Below, piece by piece: positions 26,501 to 38,500 of a stretch of DNA of 64,000 nt. The notes beneath the pieces are model-generated. The model saw only the letters and a list, made by a program, of their open reading frames with translations, was not told where the DNA came from and did not search any database. How positions within the stretch are numbered: the stretch's first letter is position 1; each line of letters starts with the position of its first letter. Made by a program: the position numbers and the translations under genes. The DNA comes from Siphonodentalium dalli (taxonomy: Eukaryota; Mollusca; Scaphopoda; Gadilida; Siphonodentaliidae): the NCBI GenBank assembly GCA_032622095.1, contig CP136066.1, forward strand, positions 184,236,716-184,300,715, written 5' to 3'.

Positions 26501-29500
26501 GGTCAGTCCAGGCGCTTGGTGTTGAAAAACACAACAATTGCTCAAAAGGTGATACAAGCATGAAACTTGGCATATGGGTTCCTTATACGCTACTGATCAT
26601 TTTCAGATATGGAGGTATTCACGGCAGGTCCACCCTTAGCAACGGTTGCTAGGGAACTACCCGATATAGAATAAATGCACATTTTGCTGATCTTATGGAA
26701 GTTGTAAACAATTAAACTATGTCATGAGGTGAACAGTTATAATAGTTGTTGTTGTTCGTATGGATCTGACAGGAAAATTAACACATTTCTTACTTACATG
26801 GGTGGTAACGGCTGCTAGGGACATACCCAAAATCGAGAAATATACATATGACTGATATTATGGCAGTTTTAACAAATTAAATTACACCATGTATGTTATT
26901 ATGGTAAAAACAATTATAATAGTTGTTGTTAGTGTGGACCTGACTGAATTTTTTTCCCATATATCTTACTTACAGGGGGTGGTTGCATATTTCTTACTTA
27001 CAGGGGTTGGTAGCGGTTGCTAGGGACATTATCCAAGTAATGCACATATGACTGATATTATGACATTAAAAAAAAAACTGCGCCATGTAGCATTTTTATG
27101 GTGAAAACAATTTAAATAGTTGTTGTTAGTGTGGGAATGACTTGAAAATTACCATATTTCTTACTTACAGGAGTGATAACGGTTGCTATGGACATACCCG
27201 AAAACTAAAAATGTACATATGACTGATATTATTGCAATTTCAACAAACTAAACTGCACAATTTAGCATTTTGTTGATGAAAACAATTATAGTAGTCGTTG
27301 TTAGGTTGGGTATGGCTGTAAAATTACTATATTTCATACTTGCATGGGTGGTAACAGTTGCTAGGGACATACCCGCCATTGAAAAATATTCTATTAGTAT
27401 GATATTCTGGCAATTTAACTTACGTGACTGTTTGAGTATGCTTATTTTGGCAAACATTGCATAACTAAAGGTCGATGGGGTGTACTGATGGAAATATAAA
27501 TGCCTTTCAGATTGATATTGGAGTTGATAGTTTTGATATCCAGTTATTCAGCTTATTCTTCATCAATGTGACATATAATGCAATATGATTCATTTTTGCC
27601 ATAAGTCAACTGATGTGATGTATTACAATGAGTAACAGGACATGCATTATCAATTGACCCATGTTTATATCGGGAATGTTTAGAGATTGCCACACTCTTT
27701 GATACCACGAGATAAGATCCTAGTAACGCATAGTTAGGAACGATTATTTTTTTGTCAATGAAAACATTGGGAAATTCCACAAATTGAACTCAATCTACTG
27801 TTCGGTTATTTAATGTCCGAGACAGTCACTTAGACATTCCCGCAACCAGCCCTGCAAGCGCGGAGCTGTGTACATCTCATATCAACCCGAGAGCACACAG
27901 TCAGAACATAACTTCCGGCATCTGCACTTGGTCAGCTCGGGGCACTCTTCATTCGCCGTTGTTTGTTGTGTCCAAATGGGCTCCCACTTTTCTGGGTTTG
28001 TCCAACCCCAACTGCTAGGAGAAGGAAGCTCTCGGCTTCTCTCAGTAGGATATCCCCAATGGAAGCCAGCCTGGAGGACTGAACACAACACGTGTTGTTT
28101 CAGTGCATCCCGTGTCGGTGGGAGTGATGATAGAGGTCTTCCTTTCCGTGTAAATAAAAGCCTCATACAATACCCTCACCCATGCCACCTGGTATACTCC
28201 TCCACCTAACCTATGACCATATAGTCACCCCGTGTGTAGCTATTCAAAACATTCATACATGATCATGGTCAATCCTTGTATACATATTCACCTCACCATT
28301 GGCTATGTCACTCCCTGTATCATATGTGTCACACCATAGCCGAACAGCGACACAAGCTATATAATACACCCCAGCCATGTCAGAAAAGTCACTCCATGTA
28401 TGCATATGCACCTCATCCATGACCATATAGACACTCGCTATATACACATACCCCTCGCCCATGACCATATAGCAGCACGTGTGTATACCCGTATAACCTA
28501 CACATGACCATATCGCCACGAGTCACCAAGCAGGAACACCATGTATACACATACACCTGACACGTGACCATTTAGTCACTCCCTGTATAGATATTCATTA
28601 CATTTATGATCATACAGTCACTCATTGTATACCTACATGTACTCATCTCACCATTGACCATACAGTCACTACATCTATACCTATTCGACACACATAGTCA
28701 TATACCCACTCGATATATACATATGCAGCCCACCCTAGACCATAGAGTCACTCCGGGTATACATATACACATCACCAACGGCCATTCAGCCCGTCCAGAT
28801 ATACAAAAAACCTACACACACGACCACTCATAACTTCCATACTTGCATATACACCTCACACATGACAATTCAGCAACTCACTGTATAATCATACACGACA
28901 CCCATGATCATACAGCTAATCCCCATACACCACCGATGCTAATACATCCACGAAATATATAAATATATACAACAAGGAAACTCCCTATATACACACACGC
29001 TCGAAAATGTCCACTCAGCTTACTCCATGTATACATATACACTTCAATCATGACCGTACAGTCATTCCATGTATACCTACCGGTATACACATTACCGTAA
29101 CCATAAAATAACTCCCTATTTATCAACACACCCCATCCATGATCATACAGACAACACATGTACACCCCACCCATGACCTTACAATCACTCCATATATACA
29201 TAATCAACACATAGATGACCATGTAGCTATATCCATACACCACATCGATGTCCATACAGGCACATCGGGTGCACCAGTACTGGATATACACAACCATACA
29301 CCATGCAGTCACTCCATTCATACCGATTCACCTCACACATGGCCATGACCTCCCCATGTATACCTATACATCTTACCATGGACAACCCACACATAACCAT
29401 ATAGTCACCCCTTGTATACATATTAACATCATTCATGACATACAATAACTCCCTGTATATCTATTCACCTCACCTATTATCATAGAGTAACTCCCTGACT

Positions 29501-32500
29501 ACCATCTTGGCATCCACATGTATCCAGTTGATATTTTTGCTATCATAGTGGACCAGAATAGCCACAGATTATGGTTTATCTCGGTTCCGTCTCAAAGTTC
29601 TGCCCATTTCCTTTCAATAATATGGCCAGAATCACAAATAGGTTCTCGGCAAAATTCCATACTTTAAAATGAATTTGTCATGGCCCATACGGAACTGGGA
29701 CAACCGGAATAGAACATATAGTTGTCAGTTAACTAACTAACACGTATAATAACCAAGTGAGTAACAATTTACTACCTTTTCGGATAACACAGAGAATTAT
29801 GTTTGGGATATATGTTAAAACAATTTTTTTTTTAATTTGGTTGCCATTTTGGAAGCTATCTTGAGCAATTTGGTCTATAAATACCGTAGTGTGACACATT
29901 TAAGATAGACAAAAACAATAAACACATTTGAATCCAAAGACAGTTACATTTTACTTGAAAAAATGGTAATTTTTGCCGATATTTATGTCAAGTTTTTGAG
30001 AGAAAAGTCCAATATTTGTGGTGATGTCAGTGGTGACAATAGTAACAATTAACCATGGTGCATCAGACATGTTAGTATTCAATGTATAGGAGGCTGAATA
30101 GACAATTTTATACATCAGCTACAACTTGTAAGCGATTTCAGGACCCGCTGGGGCAATATTTACCATATTTTGGCGGCCATTTTGGCAGCCATTTAGAGCC
30201 AAAGTAAGAATTTTGGTTCCAATGAGTTGGAATATTCATAGGTAATGATATGCCTCGCTTAGATTACAAAGTTCTGTTCATTTCTTGTTGAAATATGAAT
30301 AGAATCCCAATTGTGATTTTTTTGTGTGAAATTTTATAGCGCATTCTAAAAAATCGAATTTTTGAGGGAAGGGGCTAGGACCCCAATATTTGCATATTTA
30401 ATTGCTGCAATGGTCAGTTGATATACAAAACACAAAATAAAGTCCATTACTCAACCAGTTCCAAACAGCATGAACTGATCTAGAAGATATTTGTGAAAAA
30501 ATGTCATATTTTCAACTTAATCCTGATTTACAGAACTTTCAACCGGGTGTAATTTCATGAAGAGCGTTTATTTATTAAACAACATACTTGTCCATATATG
30601 TATAGCAGATGATGAGATAGTTCTGACAGAAAGCTCACGAGGGGTGATTCAAATAACAAAGTATTCCCATGTTCATGAGATTATATGTATAACGAGTGTG
30701 AAATATGTCTCGATATTTATTGACTTACTGTATTTTCGCGACAATAAAAACAGTATGTGACGTTAAGTTAATTTTATGGGTGGATTATGGGTCACAGGCA
30801 GCGACAGGCACCCTCATTGGATTCAGCCTACTTGAATTATGCTAGAAAACTTAGTTTTACGCTTTCCCCCAAAAATGCCTCTAGTGTTCTAGTATTCACA
30901 AATGTGGCTTTTCCGACCAGACTATATTGTGTATACTAGTATGAGAGAGCTATGTTACTAATTACCAGCATTTCAGAGCTATATATACTTTTCCAAAGGG
31001 TGTGGCTTACCTTAGCAACCACTACTACCCACATAAGAACTATATTTTGCTATATTTTAGTCATTATAACATAACAACAACTATTAATGATTTGTTCACC
31101 ATAGATATGCTACATGAGTCAGTTTAGTTGATTAAAATTGTCATAATATTCAGTCATATGAGCATTTCTTCGATGCTGGGTATATCCCTAGCAACCGTTG
31201 CTACCAACATAAATACTAAATTGTGCTATATTCTAATCAGGCTTACCAAAACAACAACCATTATGGATTTGTTGACCATATATGTTCTACATTTGTCAGT
31301 ACATTCGTTAAAATTGTCATAATATCAGCGATATGTGAATTTCTTCAATGCCGGGTAGTTGCCTAGAAACCGTTGCTAAGGAAGGTCATGTCGCGAATTC
31401 CTCCATATCTGGAAATTGTCAGTATGGCGTGAGGAACATATGTGCCAAATTTCATGCTTGTATCACCTTTTGAACAATTGTTACACCAAGCGCCTGGACT
31501 AACACAAAGTCTGTATTGACACTTCTTATTTGTTGCTTGTCATATTTAAGCAAACATTTTGCTGGTTTAATGCTTCAATACATGTTTAGGTGGTAGTCAG
31601 AGAATTTGTTTCTATTAGATTGAAATGTCAGTGATTTAGATGCGTCACCAGTGTTTGACCTACCCTGGCATGGATGCTTTTAAGAGATAAATGAACAGTA
31701 ACTGTTCGTAAATTTAATAACTAAACGCTCATTATACGTCTTATAATGTGGCTATACGCGGCCTCACAGTACTTAATGTGATATTGTTTAATTGCCTATA
31801 AATTGCCTTTGTCTTCGCAAATCGAAAATCAGAATGAAAAACTTTGGTATTATGTGTTTAAAATACACCTATAATGAGCATACCTATATCTCGTGAATTT
31901 GGGCGGCGGCCATTTTTAATTCAAGATGGCGGTCATTTTGGACAGAGTTGGTAACATTGTGATTCCTAACCTCCTATGGGTGCTCTACGATATTAAACAA
32001 TAAAACCAACGTCAACCAGGGTGTCATGCTGGACCACCCCCCCCCCGTAGCCGTTGTATATTATGACAAAGAAGAATGTAGTTGAAAGTATTTTAACAAT
32101 GACCCGTAATTCGACCACAGCAGACGTGTACCCTAAGAGCGTGGTCTTCAAACCCGTTGTGGAAGTTCGCGACATGAGAATACCGAGTTTCAAAACACAC
32201 ACTATTTGCCCAGGTTTTATCTTGTCAGAACAACTGGTTTTCACATGTGAGAAAGCAAAGTATGGGCGGCCATTCGGTCGGAAATTACATGAAATAAAAG
32301 TTAATGGTGGTTTGTGAAAACAATAGTCTCTATTTTCAAACCAATATTCTCTATTTTCAAACCAATAATCGTTCTTGGATTCAATAAGAGACAGTTCCGT
32401 TTTAATATATATAGATTCGTAATCAATGTTGACCGATGCAAAATTAATGTTCTATTTTAATTTAATAGTATTCATTGTTCAACTAATATCTAATAACACA

Positions 32501-35500
32501 CAATTAATAAGATTCGCGCATATTCAATAAACGTACATTCCGTTTCAATAGCCATATTTTCTTAATCAATAAAGATGTTTCAAACCAATAGACGATTTCC
32601 CACGATCAATGATTATCGTTATAAAACTAATAGACCTTATTGTCATTCTTATATTTAATAGATATAAATTATCACCAATGCACAATTAACGTTCGTATTC
32701 GAATCAATATCTAATAGTGGAATCAACTATTTCCGGTGAAACCAATGTCTAAAAATGCAGAATTAATGGACGAGTCTACAGAATTAATAGATTCCGTTTA
32801 CAAACCAATGAACAATTCTTGAATTACTAGTTAATTTTCGAATTAACGCTAGGGGCGCTGGTCACCAATCTTGCTGTCATAAAATCATACATGTATTACT
32901 CTTAATTAGTGATGTCGTAAAATGATATTACTCGATTTAGCAGGATTTAGGGCAAATTGAAGTGATGTTCACCTAAGTACAAATGAAGTTTGATAACAAG
33001 CCATACCGTGCAAAAATGTCATATCTAATTAATAATTTTCGAACAAATTTTGGACCGATATACATGTACCCTGTAGCCATCTGCAGGGAACTTCCTTCCA
33101 ATGGGGTGCTGTCGGAACATACATGTATCAAGGTGGACCCCCTCCCCAGGGATGTGGCTAGAGGGGTGTGTGTGGGGGCTGGGGGTGTGGGGGTGTCTCA
33201 CCCCCAACTTTGGTCAAACATTTCAACAGTTGGAAATTTCATTTCACACCAACAATGGGTTGAAAATGTTCTTGTCGTTTGATTTTCAAACAATTTATTG
33301 GGGGAATTAATTGTTTTTGGACCAATATTTGCATATTTTCCTATTTTTTGTCAAAATTTTGGACTGAAATGGTCATCAGTTGGAAATTTTCCAACCTTAG
33401 GGGGGTGACAGGTTGGAAATTTCCAACACTTGGAAAGCTTGTGTCCTGGTCCTCCCCCCGTGGCTAGTCAAACCTGCTACTAAATTTAAGAAAACAATAT
33501 TCTCTAAGAAGACTTGAGGCTAATCTAGATGCTAGGATTTTGCGATTTTTTTGTTCAGATTTCAAAATGTTCGAACACCGGGCCGAACCATGGTCGGCCC
33601 GGTGTGTCACTTTCCCTCCCCCGTGACCAATACAAAACTGCTAATTAGTTTAACAAAACAATAGTTTAGTACATTTGGTCAAACTTGTGGACTTAAATGG
33701 TCATCAGTTGGAGAATTTTCCAACCTAAGAGGGAGTATGAGGTTTGAAATTTCCAACACTAGGGAAGCTTCAGTTGAGGCCAGTCTAGATGCTAGGATTT
33801 GCGATTTTCTTGTATAGTTTTCCAAATTTTCTCACACCGGGCTGAATAAACATGGACGGACACAATGTCCTGGTGTCTTACCCGTAGCCGTGTGCATTTG
33901 TCTGGAGTAGGCTACTAGATGTTAGGATTTATGCAATTCTCAGGTTAAAGTATCTGAATTTTCTTATACCGGGCATATAGAACAACATAGTTTATGAATA
34001 CATAGGATATTAGGCCTGAGGACTGATGTGCAAGGGTGGTGCAAATGGAATTATGCAAAACTTGTGTTTGGTCTGTGATTCTGACTCAAGGGGGGGGGTG
34101 CAAATGGAATTATGTATGCAAAACTTGTGTTTGGTCTGTGATTCTGATTCAAGGGGGGGGGGGGGGTTGCAACTGGAATTATGCAAAAAGTTGTGTTAGT
34201 GTGATTCCGACTCAAGGGGGGGGGGGTGCAGTTGGAATTTCCCAAGGTGGACACCCCCCAACGGAGACCCTATAGCCACATCCCTGGTCCCTCTCCAATG
34301 GGAGACTCTTATCCATGCCCATTGGAAATAAATTATAATGTGCAATGGATGAATAGCCAGTAGGTTGCTGGCATTTCATACCATGGAAGTTTGACATTTC
34401 ATACCAGTTCCTGTATCAGTTCGACAATTCGTACCTTTGAGTATACCGGTATTATTTTTTTTAAATTGACATTAAAGGTTCCCATATCATTAGATTTCAA
34501 CAACAACACCATTTTTTGAAATGCCACTTCGTTTACCAGAATCGATTAATGCCCCAAAAATAATGCTAAACCAGTCAAATATAGTATACAATTGCCCAAA
34601 ACCTGTTATTAATCAACATTTTGTTCAATGAAATTTTGCGGGTTTGTCAAATATCTGACACAAAAAAGCCACTTGCTTTTAGAGTTATCCATCTTCATCC
34701 GTCCTCTTTCGACTTTTTATTGGGCCACTCAAAAATTATCGATGGTGAAAAATAATAGATTTCAAAAATCGATATCTGATCACTCTCAGCTTTGATGGGT
34801 GGGTTCCTCAACTCAAATCAAATATGTTTTACCCCGAAGCCAAGGAAATAGTAATATTCAAGCGTTAATTCGGATTATGCATCTTTAACTTTGTCGCGAA
34901 AATTCCAATTTGTTTCGCAAAAAAAAGAAAGAAATATGTTAACATGTAAATGTCGGGTTGTCATCATCACGAACGTTAAATCATGAACATGTTCGCTTTC
35001 ATTAAGTTAACACGATTAAAATAATTTTTCACATACGAATGACCAATCATCATTTTTGGGAATCAAGGAAACATACCAATATATGGTGTGAAATGACCAA
35101 AAACATGGTACGAAACAATTAAATGTGTCATTCAAATCAAGGGTACAAACTGGCCATAGTAGGAAAAGTCGTTTGAGCCATCCAACAGACCTGGGCGAAT
35201 CGCCGGGCGATCGGTCTTCCACAGTAAAGATGCATATGGGAAGAGGGGAGTCAATCTAATTAACTGTTATCTATAACCAATACTTAAAAACAATAACAAT
35301 TGATTCTGATTTCTTTTGAAACACACAGAATAATTATTTACTGAGAATATTCAATATAAACATGTACAAATTCTCAAACAAAGGGAATTTCAATGTTCAA
35401 GAAATATAGAGTCCCCTCTTACTATGGGAGGCCCTTTTCACATTTATTATTTATTTGCGCTCAAGCACAAATATAAAGCGCAAATATTTGCGCTTAAGCA

Positions 35501-38500
35501 TAAATCATTTGGGCTTAAGCGAATGTCATTTTCGCTTAAGCACAAATATGTGTCTATCAATTTGTTTTCGCTTAAGCGAAAATCATTTGCATTTAAGTGT
35601 AAATGAATTGCGCTTAAGCGCAAATACCTACATGTTACACTCCTTTACTTCCCTCTGATTGTGAATGATGGAGTCCATCTCATAGTATATTATTATGGGC
35701 CCATAGTAGTAGCCCATACAGACTCGAAAGTTGAAAAGTCAAAAGCATCTCTGTCTCTGTTGTCCCAAAAGTTGGTGCCTCACTCCCAGAGCTCTAGCAT
35801 ATTTTATTAAAGGGACATCTCCTGCACAAATATATACCATTTCCATCGTCATAGAAGGGGAATTAGGGGTTACTGGGGGCTTGCTTCCCTCGTGGTGTAC
35901 TTATTGAATAGAAATAGGGGAAAAACATATTTTCATATTATCAGCATCCCTGTCCCTAAGAATTTGTGTCTCCATCCCAGAGATCTAGTACATTTTATAA
36001 AAGAGACATATCCTGTACAGATCTATATCATTTCCATGGTCATAAAAGGTATCTAGGGATCACTGGGGATTGCTTCCCTCATATGATGGGCCTGTATAGA
36101 CTTGAGTGCAAGCCTGCAAATAGCGTGTCTGTCATTTGCAGAATGAGGTCCCCAGAGGGTGAATTTAGTGACGCTACACCGCATAGTGGGCTAGCATCAC
36201 TAAATTTACCCTCTGGGGACCTCAATATGCTTAGGCCCTCAACTGCTATGGCAGTCCTAGGATCAGATTGAAGTTCGCCAGTTGAAGTTGGTGATGTTCA
36301 CCCATTTGGAGCCTCGATTATGGATTTTATCTTCTGCAAATTAGGGGATTATAGAAACTTCCCAGATGGGGAAACGTAACTAAAAACAATGTTAATTTGA
36401 TACCATAGTTACTTCCCAGAAGATGAGGCCTAAGCAGAATGAGGTCCCCAGGGGGTGAATTTAGTTATGCTAGCCCGCTATGCAGGGTAGCATCACTAAA
36501 TTCACCCTCTGGTGACCTCATTCTGCAAATGACAGACACGCTATTTGCAGGCTTGCTTGAGTGATGTGTTAGGCCTATGCCATTTAAAATTAATTCAGGG
36601 AGATCAATGCATTAATTTCTATTTCCACTTAAGCGCAAATGATTTGTGATTAAACGTAAATTATTTGCACTTAAGCGCAAAAATTCATAAGTAATTGTAT
36701 GTCATAATTTGCAAAGTTCTGTCAAATTCATGTTAAAATATGACTAGATTCATAACGGTGATATTTGGTTAAATTTCATACCGAGTTATGTATAATCGAA
36801 TTATTGAGGGATCGGGAGGGACTTGGATCATACGAATGACATATATTCATTGCTCCAATTATCTCTTAACATGAGCAATACAAAATGAAGTCACATTTCC
36901 GAACCAGTTCCATACAGCAGAACCTGATCTAGAAGATATTAGCGAAAAAAACGTCAAATTCCCTCTTTCAGCTGTCATTTTGACGATTATCTTGGGCGGG
37001 GAGTTCCAATTTTACCCTAAAAATGTGGCATTATATCTCTCAGAGTCATACGTACTGAATATGCCTAATTTTAAATCGTTATTTCATGGTAAGATTACTT
37101 GCGACATTTAGTAAATTATATAACCACGAAACACTCTTTAAATTTGGAAAAACCCCTTATAAGAGGGGTTAAAGTTAAATTTCAGCGTGGCTCCATATCT
37201 AATACCAATATGTATGTAAATATGTACATATGTGCAAAGTTTCATGCTTTAGTCAGACAATTTTAATAATTGTCTTGAAATTTTTATGTAATCTACTCCA
37301 CTGTGTTATAGTGGACCATAGTGAATATTTATCGTCGTTTGATTTGCACCGAGTGAACTACTGCAAATCGTCACACCCGACATGACATTGGGAATTCCCA
37401 TGTCTATTTATATATTTCTGACGTCACATGAATAAAGTTCTTCAAACATCGCCATCAGAGACCCCTAGCGTTATTTCACGTTTTAATCATTGATTTCGAA
37501 TTCCTAATCATTGGTTTGACCGGAAATAGTAGATTGCGCAATTAGATATTGAATTCAAAGAACGTCATTAATTTTGCATTGGTGATAATTTATATCTTTT
37601 AAATGTAAGAATGACAATAAGGTCTATTAGTTTTATAACGATAATCATTGCTTGTGAGAAATCGTCTATTGGTTTGAAATATCTTTATTGATTAAGAAAA
37701 TATGGCTATTGAAACGGAGTGTACGTTTATTGAATATGCGCGAATCTTACTAATTGTGTGTTATTATATATTAGTTGAACAGTGAATACTATTAAATTAA
37801 AATAGAACATTAATTTTGCATCGGTCAACATTGATTACGAATCTATATCTATTAAAACGGAACTGTCTCTTATTGAATCCAAGACTACAAAAATAGAGAC
37901 TATTGTTTTCACAAACCATCATTAACTTGTATTTCATGTAATTTCCGACCGAATGGCCGCCCATAGCCAAGATGTTAATCTATCTAATGATATACTAAAT
38001 ACTCTCTGGAAATGACTAAAAAGCCATTCAAAAACGACGGAAATCGTAAAAGAGAGGGAAATTAATGAAATTATTATTTCGAATATGTTTTCCACATATA
38101 TGGCACATTATTTAGATACATGGACGAATGCATTCCATAGATGGTTTTCTCCCAAATGTCCCAAAACGCATCTGGTAGGAAAAATACGTTTTATTTGTGT
38201 AATACTCACCGACTTTCTGAGGTGTGTCGACAAAAATTCATAACATTGTCCCGTTGTGCGAGTATCCTCACCCGGTGTGTGAGTTCACGTATGACCTGGA
38301 AATATGTGTCACAACATCTGTTTCTCCAACATGTTTTAGGGGGTGGCGTGTCTTCAAAGTGAGTTTCATAGTATCTGTATTGTTGTTGGAAGTGTTGCCT
38401 ATTGGACTGTTTTATTTCTGTCTACATGCAGGTGAACGCTGTATATTATCGATGCGGATGGCGTTTTGATGGCATATGGCCCACATGTAATTGTGCCGTA

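Larger units (their letters stand above)
26505..31516. mobile_element. Foldback-like element with tandem subrepeats in its arms
   Basis: The left end begins CCAGGCGCTTGGTGTT (26508) followed by ATTGCTCAAAAGGTGATACA. The right end is the inverse, TGTATCACCTTTTGAACAAT then ACACCAAGCGCCTGG (to about 31500). Each arm has tandem units anchored on GGTTGCTAGGGACAT: left at 26641, 26807, 27012, 27178, 27353 (166-205 bp spacing), and right inverted near 31012, 31190 and 31365. The 3.5 kb centre holds a minisatellite and a dispersed repeat. No transposase was seen, so it is non-autonomous or a chance pairing of two related arrays. Confidence 0.65.
32262..37966. mobile_element. Foldback-like inverted repeat with 21 bp phased arms
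   Basis: The left arm 32262-32860 (GGGCGGCCATTCGGTCGGAA ... TTAACGCTAGGGG) reappears inverted at about 37455-37966 (CCCCTAGCGTTATTT ... TTCCGACCGAATGGCCGCCC). By eye most aligned bases agree, and there are a few indels. Both arms are an array of short units with a [CT]AAT[AG] core at a spacing of 19-21 bp. The 4.6 kb centre contains other repeats (33100-33990, 34480-34900, 35452-35626, the MITE at 36108-36555). No transposase or clear target-site duplication was seen. The architecture recalls foldback (FB-type) elements, whose long inverted ends are made of short tandem units. Confidence 0.75.

Noticed and set aside
28253-29448. Several 60-137-codon open frames on both strands
   Set aside because: All lie in the 45 bp minisatellite and repeat with its period.
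32318-32850. CRISPR-like array because of constant core and variable spacers
   Set aside because: The core is only about five bases, there are no cas genes, the DNA is eukaryotic, and the array is part of inverted arms with a matching duplicate.
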